Assembly: GCF_000382125.1 (NCBI RefSeq)
Contig: NZ_KB907552.1
Location: 119,456-183,455 of the forward strand
DNA: 64,000 bases
Origin: Eudoraea adriatica DSM 19308
Lineage (GTDB): Bacteria; Bacteroidota; Bacteroidia; Flavobacteriales; Flavobacteriaceae
Reading direction: 5' to 3'
Below are positions 18,115-26,989 of the stretch, one piece after another. The translations under genes were made by a program, and so were the position numbers. Below the pieces are notes generated by a model, which saw nothing but the letters and a program-made list of their open reading frames with translations, was not told the origin of the DNA and did not search any database. The first letter of the stretch is position 1. The number at the start of each line of letters is the position of its first letter.

Positions 18115-18942
18115 TTAGTTATTAGTTTCTTCTTTATTTTCAATTATTTGATTTCGTTCTTCTGCTTTTTCTTTCTTCTTTGCTTCCCTCTCTTCCAGTA
18201 ATTTCTTTCTTCTCTCTTCATAAGCTTTCTTACGCTCTTCTCTTATTCTCAGTTGCTCTGCCCTTCGCTCCTCAGCCGTTTTGATTCTTGTTTCTTCTGC
18301 CTGCTTGGCCATTGCCTGTCTTTCGAGAAGTGCATCACTTATTTCCTCTTCTTCAGGGTCTCCTTCAAAGTTTTCCAGCTGGCTTTTGGTATTCTCCTTC
18401 TTTTTTGGTGCACTTACCTTCCTGGTCCTTGCTATCCCCCTTAACACCAATTCACTTATGTCATGTCTTTTTTGGGAGTACAACATTACAACATCCGCCG
18501 ATTTATCAAAAATAAAATCGTATTTTTTATTTGATCCGATTTTTTGTACTTCATTAAAAACCTGATCCTGTATTGGCTGAATTAATCTTTTCCTTTGCAA
18601 TACCAAATCCCCGTTAGGACCGAACCGATTTTGCTGATATTCAATCATTTCCTTTTCCAGAATCTGTATTTCTTCTTCTCGTTCAAGGATGAGTTCATTT
18701 GTCAACAAGACTTTTTCTGCCATTAAATCTTTCTTCATCTGATCCACTTCGCTCTGCTTCTGCTCCACTTCTATTTTCCACCGCTGAACTTTATTTTCCA
18801 ATTGCTCACTGGCATCGCGGTATTCTTCCACATTTTCAAGGATATACTCCATGTCCACATAACCAATTCTTACACCACGTTGCGAAAATGTGTTAGACCA
18901 AAGCAATAAACCAACAAATACTAAAAGAACTTTTGTCTTCAT
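18115..18942 (-). CDS. OmpH/Skp family chaperone with long charged C-terminal tail
   Basis: A 275-residue secreted protein with signal peptide (VLLVFVGLLLWSNTFS). The Skp core spans about residues 20-170 (RIGYVDMEYILENVEEYRDA; NKKYDFIFDKSADVVMLYSQ). Residues 175-275 are an extra, extremely charged Lys/Glu/Arg tail (repeats like ERRAEQLRIREERKKAYEER), predicted to be a continuous helix. The tail is absent in the short paralog next door. Position directly after bamA supports a job in outer-membrane protein delivery; what the tail does is unknown. Confidence 0.9.
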   Translation of the reverse strand: MKTKVLLVFVGLLLWSNTFSQRGVRIGYVDMEYILENVEEYRDASEQLENKVQRWKIEVEQKQSEVDQMKKDLMAEKVLLTNELILEREEEIQILEKEMIEYQQNRFGPNGDLVLQRKRLIQPIQDQVFNEVQKIGSNKKYDFIFDKSADVVMLYSQKRHDISELVLRGIARTRKVSAPKKKENTKSQLENFEGDPEEEEISDALLERQAMAKQAEETRIKTAEERRAEQLRIREERKKAYEERRKKLLEEREAKKKEKAEERNQIIENKEETNN

Positions 18943-19042
18943 AATTCAATTCGTTTTATTACATAGAAAATATCGTGCCAAAATTACTATTTATTTTAAA
19001 ATGAGTGGATTAACCTAAAATATTATTGGAAAAATTGCTTAG

Positions 19043-21649
19043 TTAGAACTGTTGCCCTATAATAAAGTGCGTTTGCCAGCCGCTTGGACCGCCACCCGCA
19101 GACTGTGGACGGCTATCTTCATCGAAACCATAACCAAAGTCAATCCCCAATAAACCAAATGCCGGCATAAATATCCGGACACCCACTCCGGCCGATCGTT
19201 TTAAAAGAAACGGATTATATTCCTGAAAATTGTTGAAATTATTTCCTGCCTCTAAAAAAGATAGGGCGTAAATAGATGCAGATGGCTTTAACGTTAATGG
19301 ATATCGAAGTTCCAGCGAATATTTATTAAATACAATTCCACCTTCCTGTTGCCCGGTAAGAGGATCAAGTGGCGTAATGGAGTTATTCTCATATCCTCTT
19401 AATTGTATGGTCTCTCTTCCATCCAATGTAAAATTACCTGCCAGACCATCTCCACCCATGAAGAAACGTTCAAAAGGCACCTTACCCAAATCACTGTTAT
19501 AACTACCAAGAAAACCAAATTCAACATTAGTACGCAAAACCAGTTTACCTACTATACGTGTATACCAATCTCCTTTAAATTTTATTTTAAAATACTCTAA
19601 CCATTCAAACCTCTCTTGCTGAATTGTCTCCAGTTCACTGATTTCGTCTTGCGTCAAAGGACGTTGCTGACTAATTTCACCAAGCTCAGTAGTTCTTTCC
19701 TGCAATGCTGCATAGTCCGTATTGCTAAAGAGAGAATAAGGAGGGGTTAACTTGGCAGTAACCTCAAAAATAGAACCTGACAAAGGGAAAATTCTTCCTG
19801 GGCCTGCAGAACTCCGGGATAGTCCCAAAGTATAGGTTAGGGAATTAGATGACCCATTACCAAACTGAAAAAGACCGGAATTGTAATTCTGAAAATCATA
19901 TAATTGATATCCCAATGCATGAGATATAGTAAAAAAGTCATCCGGCCATTGTAATCTTTTGGCAAGTCCAATAGAAATCCCTGTTATGGAAAACTGCTGA
20001 TCTTTATTGACTTCAATTCTTCCTGAAGTGCTGAAAGATGCGAGGAATTGCTGTGTCCTGGAAAACGACATGTTAAACCTTACCGGTTTCTTACCACCAA
20101 GCCAGGGTTCCGAAAAATTAAGACTATAAACCCTAAAAGTTCTACTGGCTTGTAAGCGCAATGCAAAAGTCTGGCCATCTCCCATAGGTACCGGTTTATA
20201 GGCCTTACCATTAAATATGTTTTTTATAGAAAAGTTATTAAACGACAAACCGAGGGTTCCTATAAATCCCCCACCGCCATAACCTCCCTGCAGTTCTATC
20301 TGACTCGCTCCTGATTCCACAAGGCTATACTTCAAATCAACCGTACCGGCATTGGGGTCCGGGTTTAAAATATCTGGTTTAATTTGTTCGGCATCAAAAA
20401 AGCCAAGTTGCCCTAATTCCCTTACACTACGGACTATGTTGTCTTTGCTGTATTTCTGACCGGGTCGAGTTCTTAACTCTCTGAAAATTACATGATCATT
20501 GGTTTTGTCATTCCCCTCAACATAGACATGATTTAAAAAAGTCTCCTTCCCTTCAATTATCCTGATTTCAAAATTTATAGTATCATTTTGGGCTGAAACT
20601 TCAACCGGGTTTATTTGGGAAAACAAATAACCATTATTTTGATAAAGGTTGGTGATGTCTTCCGCATCGGGTTTACTATCATCGGCTATTCGTTCTCTTA
20701 GAAGAACCCCATTATAGGTATCTCCCTTATTGATGCCCAAAACCTGATTTAGCTGACGATCTGTATAAACCGAATTACCTACAAATTCTATATTCCCGAA
20801 ATAGTACTTATTCCCCTCCTCTACCTTAATATCAATATTTATTTTCTTGTCATTTAGAACAGTAATGGAATCTGAGAGTACCCTGGCGTCCCTATACCCT
20901 TTCTCTGCATATTTATCGACCATTCTTGCGAGATCTTCCTGATAGTCTGCCTCAATATATTTAGATTTTTTCCAAACCCTCCCAAATTGTTGTTTCTTCG
21001 TATTCTTCAATGCTTTGCGAAGTTGCTTGTCCGAAAGCATTTTATTTCCATCAATGGTAATTTTTTTAATCTTTACCTTATCTCCGGTCTTAATATTAAC
21101 CACCATGCTTTCCGCATTTGTGTCCGAAGTGTCTACAGCAGTGGCAATCGTAACCTTGGCATTTAAATAACCATCTTTCTTATATTTATTTTCAATATAG
21201 TTTCTGGTATTTGAAATAAAACTCTCCGTAACCTTTTTGCCTTTTTTAAGATCGGTTTCTTTAATTATTTCATCTATCTTTTTCTTTTTAATCCCATAAA
21301 CCGTAACCTTAGATAAGGTTGGCCTTTCCACTATGTCAAGTTCCAGGAAAACCTTATCTCCTTCGATATTTGAGATATAAAAATTAATATCACTAAACAA
21401 TTCCAGGTCCCAAAGTTTTTTAATTACTGCACTAATTTGATCACCGGGAACGGTTATAGGCTGTCCTTCCCTTAGGCCGGTAAATGTTTTGACTGTCTGC
21501 TCGTTATAACTTTGCAAGCCTTTAACTTCAATTCCCCCGAGTATATATTTTTTACCATTCCCATAGGGAGTTTCCTGAGCAGAACTGAATGTAGTAAAAA
21601 GGAGTAGTAAAAATAAAATCAGAAGTTCAAGTGATATGAACTTGTTCAT
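19043..21649 (-). CDS. bamA: Outer-membrane protein assembly factor BamA
   Basis: The start at 21649 (MNKFISLELLILFLLLLF) leaves a signal peptide; the longer frame overlaps uppS. The 868-residue protein has a chain of POTRA domains (about residues 25-430; for example GNKMLSDKQLRKAL, GNIEFVGNSVYTDRQLNQVL) followed by an Omp85 barrel with the conserved RGYENNSITPLD loop motif and a terminal Phe. It is the essential core of the machine that inserts beta-barrel proteins into the outer membrane. The barrel contains an extra predicted extracellular segment rich in Glu/Gln (around ERTTELGEISQQRPLTQDE), typical of Flavobacteria. It starts 4 bases after the uppS stop. Confidence 0.95.
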   Translation of the reverse strand: MNKFISLELLILFLLLLFTTFSSAQETPYGNGKKYILGGIEVKGLQSYNEQTVKTFTGLREGQPITVPGDQISAVIKKLWDLELFSDINFYISNIEGDKVFLELDIVERPTLSKVTVYGIKKKKIDEIIKETDLKKGKKVTESFISNTRNYIENKYKKDGYLNAKVTIATAVDTSDTNAESMVVNIKTGDKVKIKKITIDGNKMLSDKQLRKALKNTKKQQFGRVWKKSKYIEADYQEDLARMVDKYAEKGYRDARVLSDSITVLNDKKINIDIKVEEGNKYYFGNIEFVGNSVYTDRQLNQVLGINKGDTYNGVLLRERIADDSKPDAEDITNLYQNNGYLFSQINPVEVSAQNDTINFEIRIIEGKETFLNHVYVEGNDKTNDHVIFRELRTRPGQKYSKDNIVRSVRELGQLGFFDAEQIKPDILNPDPNAGTVDLKYSLVESGASQIELQGGYGGGGFIGTLGLSFNNFSIKNIFNGKAYKPVPMGDGQTFALRLQASRTFRVYSLNFSEPWLGGKKPVRFNMSFSRTQQFLASFSTSGRIEVNKDQQFSITGISIGLAKRLQWPDDFFTISHALGYQLYDFQNYNSGLFQFGNGSSNSLTYTLGLSRSSAGPGRIFPLSGSIFEVTAKLTPPYSLFSNTDYAALQERTTELGEISQQRPLTQDEISELETIQQERFEWLEYFKIKFKGDWYTRIVGKLVLRTNVEFGFLGSYNSDLGKVPFERFFMGGDGLAGNFTLDGRETIQLRGYENNSITPLDPLTGQQEGGIVFNKYSLELRYPLTLKPSASIYALSFLEAGNNFNNFQEYNPFLLKRSAGVGVRIFMPAFGLLGIDFGYGFDEDSRPQSAGGGPSGWQTHFIIGQQF

Positions 21650-21653
21650 ATCG

Positions 21654-22397
21654 CTAGTTGAGTTGTTCGCTAGTTTTTCCAAATCTTCGTTCTCTGTGCT
21701 GATAATTCTTTAAAGCCTCTAACAGATGATGCTCTTTAAAATCGGGCCAAAATACATCAATAAAATATAATTCAGCATACGCTATCTGCCAAAGTAAAAA
21801 ATTGCTAATCCTGTGTTCACCACTGGTGCGGATTAGCAAGTCTACGTCTGGTAAATTTCGCGTGTAAAGATGGTTATTAATAATGGTTTCATCAATATTT
21901 TCGGGAGAAATTATATTATTTTTAACTTTGGTACTAATGCTTTGAATTGCTTTTTTGATCTCCTCTCTGGAACCGTAACTTAAAGCAAGGGTCAGCGTCA
22001 TTGTTGTATTGCTGCTTGTCTTGGCCATTACTTCTTTTAGTTCTGCGAGAGCCCTCGAAGGAAGAGATTCAATATTACCAATGGCATTTAACTTTATATT
22101 ATTCTCGTTAAGTGTGTGAAGTTCTTTTTTTAAGGAAGACACCAGTAATTTCATTAAGGTATCCACTTCTAATTTAGGTCGCTTCCAGTTTTCGGTAGAA
22201 AAGGCATATAGGGTAAGATACTTTATGCCAAGCTTAGAACAATTTACGGCTACATCCCGCACTGCTTTTACACCATGCTCATGACCAAAAACACGCAATC
22301 TTCCTTTTTGCTTAGCCCACCGGCCATTACCATCCATTATAATAGCCAGATGCTTTGGAAGTTTCCCGTTTTTTAAATCATCAATAGAATCCATCAT
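21654..22397 (-). CDS. uppS: Isoprenyl transferase (undecaprenyl diphosphate synthase)
   Basis: A 247-residue cis-prenyltransferase. It shows IMDGNGRWAKQKGRLRVFGH (catalytic Asp and diphosphate-binding residues), YLTLYAFSTENWKRP, and DLLIRTSGEHRISNFLLWQ near the C-terminus. It makes the undecaprenyl diphosphate lipid carrier for cell-wall and surface polysaccharides. It lies in a tight minus-strand run with DUF6089 upstream (5 bases) and bamA downstream (4 bases). Confidence 0.96.
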   Translation of the reverse strand: MMDSIDDLKNGKLPKHLAIIMDGNGRWAKQKGRLRVFGHEHGVKAVRDVAVNCSKLGIKYLTLYAFSTENWKRPKLEVDTLMKLLVSSLKKELHTLNENNIKLNAIGNIESLPSRALAELKEVMAKTSSNTTMTLTLALSYGSREEIKKAIQSISTKVKNNIISPENIDETIINNHLYTRNLPDVDLLIRTSGEHRISNFLLWQIAYAELYFIDVFWPDFKEHHLLEALKNYQHRERRFGKTSEQLN

Positions 22398-22402
22398 ATG
22401 TC

Positions 22403-23098
22403 TTACTCAAAACAATCGGAACATGGTTTTCTGCCAAAGGTATAAGTTAGTGTAATTCCTGAGAAAACGTACCAATCATCACTAAAAATATTTCCGAATC
22501 TGAATTGTTCAAAATTAGATCCTTCAGGATTACTGCCATCCAAATTGTCAGTAAAAGTCAATCGGGCTCCTATTTCCGCACCAATAATTAAAAACTGCGT
22601 TAACCTCGCTTTTGCTCCAATGGTCATCGGAATAGCAAAAGAACCGTCTTTTTGACCCAAATCCTGCACTTGTCCGGCATCAAAATATTTATACTCATAT
22701 CTGAAATATGTAATTCCAGTATATAAATAAGGTGTAAATGCGGGTCCTAATTTATGCAAATTATATTCAACAAAATTAAATTCCAGTCCTGCGGATGCTT
22801 CCAGCAGAGAATTATCCATATTGTATGCCCTTTGCCTTCTTGAAGAAATACTCGATTTTGCATCATCTGCAGTAAACTCTCCATATATCAAACTAGCTCG
22901 CCAGGCATAGCGCTTACTTTTATTCCATTTAAAAATTCCACCAAATGCCGGACCTGAAGGAGCTATATAGTTCATTCTTCCAACATCTCCAATATTATTG
23001 ACCCCTCCTGCATAAATCCCAACTTCATAAGTTTGGGCATTTATTAAACCATAGCCAAGTAAAAGAAAAACAATAATATAAGCTCTCATTAAACTCAA
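22403..23098 (-). CDS. DUF6089 family outer-membrane beta-barrel protein
   Basis: A 231-residue protein with signal peptide (AYIIVFLLLGYGLINAQ) and alternating beta-strand sequence (YEVGIYAGGVNNIGDVG; FKWNKSKRYAWRASLIYGEF; a repeated strand pattern to the C-terminus). It matches the DUF6089 proteins encoded beside bamA in most Flavobacteria. The stable linkage suggests a role in outer-membrane assembly, but this is inferred from position only. A TATATTTG -7 element on the minus strand at 23106-23113 is just upstream of the start, so this gene may begin the transcript DUF6089-uppS-bamA-ompH-ompH. Confidence 0.85.
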   Translation of the reverse strand: MSLMRAYIIVFLLLGYGLINAQTYEVGIYAGGVNNIGDVGRMNYIAPSGPAFGGIFKWNKSKRYAWRASLIYGEFTADDAKSSISSRRQRAYNMDNSLLEASAGLEFNFVEYNLHKLGPAFTPYLYTGITYFRYEYKYFDAGQVQDLGQKDGSFAIPMTIGAKARLTQFLIIGAEIGARLTFTDNLDGSNPEGSNFEQFRFGNIFSDDWYVFSGITLTYTFGRKPCSDCFE

Positions 23099-23204
23099 AA
23101 GTTTGCAAATATAATTAATATGGTATTTTAGACCTATTGTCTTGATACCTCTGTTTACTTTTGATAAACAGTATTTGCAGTTATTTATTGTTTTCGGGAA
23201 GTAT

Positions 23205-24086
23205 CTAATTCCGCTTATCCTGTCCCCAAAGCAATTTGTTTCTAATGGTTTCTAAAAAGCTCTCGGAAGTATAGGCAATCATTTTTATTTTAAAAGGAGC
23301 CTTTTTAATCGTAATTTCTTTACCATTTTCGATCGTGGCAATCCGTGAATCCAAGGAAACAAGGTGATTTTCCTCTCGTCCCGAAACTTTTAGCCGTATT
23401 ATTGTATCGTCCGAAATAACCAGGGGTCTTGCGCTTAAATTATGGGGGGCAATCGGGGTTATTACCAAAGATTGCACTCCTGGTAAAATTACCGGACCTC
23501 CGCAACTCAGTGAATATCCCGTAGATCCTGTTGGCGTTGAAACAATAAGGCCATCTGCCCAATAGGAGGTTAGATATTCATTATTGAGATGTGTTTCCAC
23601 AGTTATCATAGAAGTAGTATCCTTTCTGCTTACGGATACTTCATTTAAGGCGTAATTCATATCCTTGAATTCAGGGATATCAAAATCTGCATTTACTTCT
23701 ACCAAGCTGCGTTCATCTATGGAATAGCCTCCTGAAAGAAATTCAGTTACAACTCTTCTGACTTCTTCCTTTTTTAAAGTAGAAAGAAATCCGAGTCTGC
23801 CCGTATTTACCCCTACTATAGGAATTCCCAGATCACGGACATAAGTTATAGCTCTAAGAATTGTTCCATCCCCTCCAAAGCTCACAAACATTTCAAAAGA
23901 CGAATCCAATCCAACTTCCCGATCGAAGGTAGTGTAATTTTCTATTTGCCTTGCTGCAGATAACTGTTCGTAAAAATCAGATTCAATAGATACTTCTGCG
24001 TCAACATTCTTGCATTCATCCAATAATTCAACAACATAATCGATAGCTTCAGTCTGGTAAATCTGAGCATATATCGCAATTTTCAT
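23205..24086 (-). CDS. nadK: NAD kinase
   Basis: A 293-residue enzyme phosphorylating NAD to NADP. Landmarks are SFGGDGTILRAITYV (GGDG phosphate-binding motif), GVNTGRLGFLSTLKKEE, the NE/D motif region YALNEVSVSR, and TPTGSTGYSLSCGGP. Length and motifs are normal. It sits in the conserved flavobacterial block between a CBS-domain gene and DUF6089. Confidence 0.96.
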   Translation of the reverse strand: MKIAIYAQIYQTEAIDYVVELLDECKNVDAEVSIESDFYEQLSAARQIENYTTFDREVGLDSSFEMFVSFGGDGTILRAITYVRDLGIPIVGVNTGRLGFLSTLKKEEVRRVVTEFLSGGYSIDERSLVEVNADFDIPEFKDMNYALNEVSVSRKDTTSMITVETHLNNEYLTSYWADGLIVSTPTGSTGYSLSCGGPVILPGVQSLVITPIAPHNLSARPLVISDDTIIRLKVSGREENHLVSLDSRIATIENGKEITIKKAPFKIKMIAYTSESFLETIRNKLLWGQDKRN

Positions 24087-24173
24087 AGTACACAGGTTTA
24101 TGAAATCATTCTTTTTTTAAGGAGGATGATGCAACTGAAATTACTTTTTTCAGAATATTTAACCGCATAAAAT

Positions 24174-24830
24174 TTAAACATTAAGGTATTTATCCAGATA
24201 ATCCGATCTTTCTTTTAAATTCTCAATAAACTGATCATCCTTGTTACCAAAGAGTATGTTGTAGTTGTATCGTCTGAAAGTATGGACTACCTCACTAAAA
24301 TTACCGGTGCTTATTTTTATTGTAATTTGTAAAATATCATTTCGAATATCTGTAATAAATGCGCCAAGCAACCTGGTATTATTGCTTTCAACAATCTGAG
24401 ATATTTCGCTAAAAGAATAGTCCTTTATGTTTTTTTCCAATACCAGTATTCCACCTGGTTCGGTAAAAAAAGGGGTGTCTATGAATACTCCTACTATATC
24501 ATTAAGATCATAATACCCCAAAACCTTATTTTCTTCATCCAAAACCGGCAATAAATTGCATTCATTTCTGGCAAATTTTTCAAGGACATCCAGCCATGAC
24601 GTGCTTTTAAGGACAAAAAAGGACTCAAGATTATATTTGTAGTCCTCTATTTTTTTTTCGCTCTCAAAGGTTTCAAGATCATTCTCCGATAAGACCCCCA
24701 AAAAATAATTATTCTCAACGATAGCTACATGCGAATAGGTCGTATGCTTAAAAAAGTGAATGACCTTTTTGAGTGTTTCTTCCAAATTGAAAACCGGAAT
24801 CGTATTGATTATGTGAGATTGAATCTGCAT
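24174..24830 (-). CDS. CBS domain-containing protein
   Basis: A 218-residue protein. Residues 1-120 form a pair of CBS modules (HVAIVENNYFLGVLSENDLE; LLPVLDEENKVLGYYDLNDI), the kind that binds adenine nucleotides and senses energy state. The last 90 residues look like an ACT-like or similar regulatory fold (LEKNIKDYSFSEISQIVES). The ligand is unknown. It is adjacent to nadK on the same strand, as in related genomes, so an adenylate or NAD(P)-related regulatory role is a reasonable guess. Confidence 0.85.
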   Translation of the reverse strand: MQIQSHIINTIPVFNLEETLKKVIHFFKHTTYSHVAIVENNYFLGVLSENDLETFESEKKIEDYKYNLESFFVLKSTSWLDVLEKFARNECNLLPVLDEENKVLGYYDLNDIVGVFIDTPFFTEPGGILVLEKNIKDYSFSEISQIVESNNTRLLGAFITDIRNDILQITIKISTGNFSEVVHTFRRYNYNILFGNKDDQFIENLKERSDYLDKYLNV

Positions 24831-24923
24831 GTCATTAAAATCTTACGCAAAATACTAATTTTAAATATCAAAAGGTATGCCTAATTTGTATTTTTGAGCC
24901 CTGGAAAATATAAATATCGCAAA

Positions 24924-25637
24924 ATGACAAAGCTTAGTGTTAATGTTAACAAAATAGCCACCCTAAGAAATTCAAGAGGAGGGAATGTCCCTGATCTCTT
25001 AAAAGTAGTAGCTGATATAGAAGATTTTGGTGCACAAGGTATAACTATTCATCCCAGGCCGGACGAAAGGCATATTAGATATGAGGATGCCCGGAAATTA
25101 AGAGATGTTGTAACCACAGAATTGAATATCGAAGGGAATCCTATTGATAAATTTATTGATTTGGTTTTAGAGGTTCAGCCAGCTCAGGTAACTCTGGTAC
25201 CGGACTCCCCGGACGCTATAACATCCAATGCTGGCTGGAACACCATAACTCATAAGGACTTCCTAAAAGAAGTCATTGGGGTATTTAAAGAAAAAAATAT
25301 TCGGACGTCCATATTTGTAGACCCTGAAACCAGCATGGTAGCAGGAGCAGCAAAAACCGGTGCAGACAGAATTGAGCTCTATACAGAGCAATATGCCAGG
25401 GATTATGAGGCAGGCAACATGCATGGGATTCAGCCCTTTATTGAGGCTGCAAACATTGCGTATGAATTGGGCCTTGGTATAAATGCAGGGCATGATTTAA
25501 GCCTCAGGAACATAAAGTATTTCAAGGATCATGTTTCAAATCTGCTGGAAGTATCCATCGGGCATGCACTGATTTGCGAATCTCTTTATCTGGGGCTGGA
25601 GAATGTAATTAATATGTATCTACACCGATTGAAATAA
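24924..25637 (+). CDS. pdxJ: Pyridoxine 5'-phosphate synthase
   Basis: The start at 24924 (MTKLSVNVNKIATLRNSRGG) gives 237 residues, the usual PdxJ length; a ten-codon upstream extension lacks family similarity. The TIM-barrel motifs ITIHPRPDERHIRYED, VTLVPDSPDAITSNAGW and LGINAGHDLSLRN are present. It condenses 3-amino-2-oxopropyl phosphate with deoxyxylulose 5-phosphate to form vitamin B6. A TATTTTTG -7 element is at 24889-24896, without a convincing -33 box. The stop codon overlaps the start of the next gene. Confidence 0.96.
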   Translation: MTKLSVNVNKIATLRNSRGGNVPDLLKVVADIEDFGAQGITIHPRPDERHIRYEDARKLRDVVTTELNIEGNPIDKFIDLVLEVQPAQVTLVPDSPDAITSNAGWNTITHKDFLKEVIGVFKEKNIRTSIFVDPETSMVAGAAKTGADRIELYTEQYARDYEAGNMHGIQPFIEAANIAYELGLGINAGHDLSLRNIKYFKDHVSNLLEVSIGHALICESLYLGLENVINMYLHRLK

Positions 25638-26407
25638 TGAACTTACTTCATTCAAATATTTTAGGCCAGGGTAAACCACTTATAATTCTACACGGTTTTT
25701 TGGGAATGTCGGATAATTGGAAAACGTTGGGTACCCAATATGCCCAGCACGGTTATGAAGTTCATCTTTTGGATCAGCGAAATCATGGCAGGAGCTTTTG
25801 GTCTGAAGAGTTTAATTATACCATTCTTGCCGATGATTTGAAGTACTATCTGGACTATCACGACTTATCAAAGGCCTGTATCCTGGGCCATTCCATGGGA
25901 GGCAAAACCGCAATGACCTTTGCTTGCAAGCATCCGGATTCTGTAGATAAATTATTAGTTGCCGACATTGCTCCAAAATTTTATCCACCCCATCATCAGT
26001 ATATCATTGATGCCTTAAAAACTTTACCCACAAACGAACTTACCTCCCGAAGTCAGGCCGATTTTCTTCTGGCGGAACACCTTCATGACTGGGGAATCAG
26101 GCAGTTTTTGTTAAAAAACCTCCATCGTACAGAAAAAGGAAAATTGGCATTTCGTTTTAACCTCAGCGTCCTGGCAGAAAAAATGGAAGAAATTGGCGAA
26201 GCACTGGGTCATACCGAATATTTTACCGGCCCTGCCTTATTTCTGCGGGGCAGCAGATCAGAGTACATTACCCCTGAGGACCTGTCTCAGATTAAGCATC
26301 ATTTTCCAAATGCCACGCTAGAAACTATTGATGACGCAGGGCATTGGTTACATGCAGAAAATCCGCAACAGTTTATTGAAAAATCCATGGTTTTTCTGAA
26401 TAGTTAA
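25637..26407 (+). CDS. Alpha/beta hydrolase (YbfF-like esterase)
   Basis: A 256-residue alpha/beta hydrolase with the oxyanion region LHGFLGMSDNW, the nucleophile elbow LGHSMGGKTA, and the catalytic His in DDAGHWLHAENP. The overall pattern matches the YbfF/esterase group that cleaves short acyl esters; the natural substrate is unknown. Its ATG overlaps the pdxJ stop (TAATG), so the two are translationally coupled, and a terminator follows at 26493-26524. Confidence 0.9.
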   Translation: MNLLHSNILGQGKPLIILHGFLGMSDNWKTLGTQYAQHGYEVHLLDQRNHGRSFWSEEFNYTILADDLKYYLDYHDLSKACILGHSMGGKTAMTFACKHPDSVDKLLVADIAPKFYPPHHQYIIDALKTLPTNELTSRSQADFLLAEHLHDWGIRQFLLKNLHRTEKGKLAFRFNLSVLAEKMEEIGEALGHTEYFTGPALFLRGSRSEYITPEDLSQIKHHFPNATLETIDDAGHWLHAENPQQFIEKSMVFLNS

Positions 26408-26492
26408 AAAAAGGCAGACCTGCCAGATAATGATCCTCCGGATCTAAGAACTTGTTTACATGTGAAATAACAAAAAATATAACTATTTTTAA

Positions 26493-26524
26493 TGGCGTCA
26501 ATGCATACTGACGCTATTTTTATT
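26493..26524 (+). terminator. Terminator after the pdxJ-hydrolase operon
   Basis: An 8-bp stem with one G-U pair (26493-26500 with 26509-26516) and a following T-rich tract. Confidence 0.75.
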
Positions 26525-26544
26525 TAACCTAAAGACCAAAACAA

Positions 26545-26886
26545 ATGAAACTTATTGTTCGAATTTTATTGAGTGCCCTTGCAGTTGTAATATTGTCAAA
26601 TGTGCTGCCCGGCGTTGGAGTCGACTCCTATACTACGGCGATTATCGTGGCCATTGTATTGGGCCTTCTAAATTTTGTCGTAAAGCCTATTCTTATAATT
26701 CTTACCTTGCCCATAACCATACTAACACTGGGATTGTTCTTACTGATTATTAACGCCCTGATTATTCTGCTCGCAGACAAATTTGTGTCCGGGTTTACTG
26801 TCGATACTATCTGGTGGGCGCTACTGTTTAGCCTGCTTTTGACCTTCCTGGAATCTATCTTTTTCTCATTTTTAAAAGAGGATTAA
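26545..26886 (+). CDS. Holin-superfamily-IV-like (YvlD-type) small membrane protein
   Basis: A 113-residue protein with four hydrophobic helices and the family-typical NFVVKPILIILTLPITILTL and FLLIINALIILLADK. This is the annotated 'mycobacterial 4TMS phage holin superfamily IV' group, present in many non-phage bacterial chromosomes. No phage genes surround it, so I do not read it as a prophage lysis gene. Function unknown. Confidence 0.87.
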   Translation: MKLIVRILLSALAVVILSNVLPGVGVDSYTTAIIVAIVLGLLNFVVKPILIILTLPITILTLGLFLLIINALIILLADKFVSGFTVDTIWWALLFSLLLTFLESIFFSFLKED

Positions 26887-26926
26887 ATTTCCTTATATAA
26901 GAATTGATAATCAGCTATTTAAAAAC

Positions 26927-26957
26927 TTGTCCCGGTTTATAAAATATCCTATTTTTG
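26927..26957 (+). promoter_or_regulatory. Bacteroidetes promoter of tig
   Basis: TTG (26927-26929), 20-base spacer, TATTTTTG (26950-26957), 33 bases before the tig start. Confidence 0.75.
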
Positions 26958-26989
26958 CATCCCATTTTAGAAAGCAAATAGAGATATAA

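Noticed and set aside
26545-26886. Prophage holin
   Set aside because: The protein belongs to a widespread chromosomal family, and pdxJ, tig and clp genes surround it without any phage gene.
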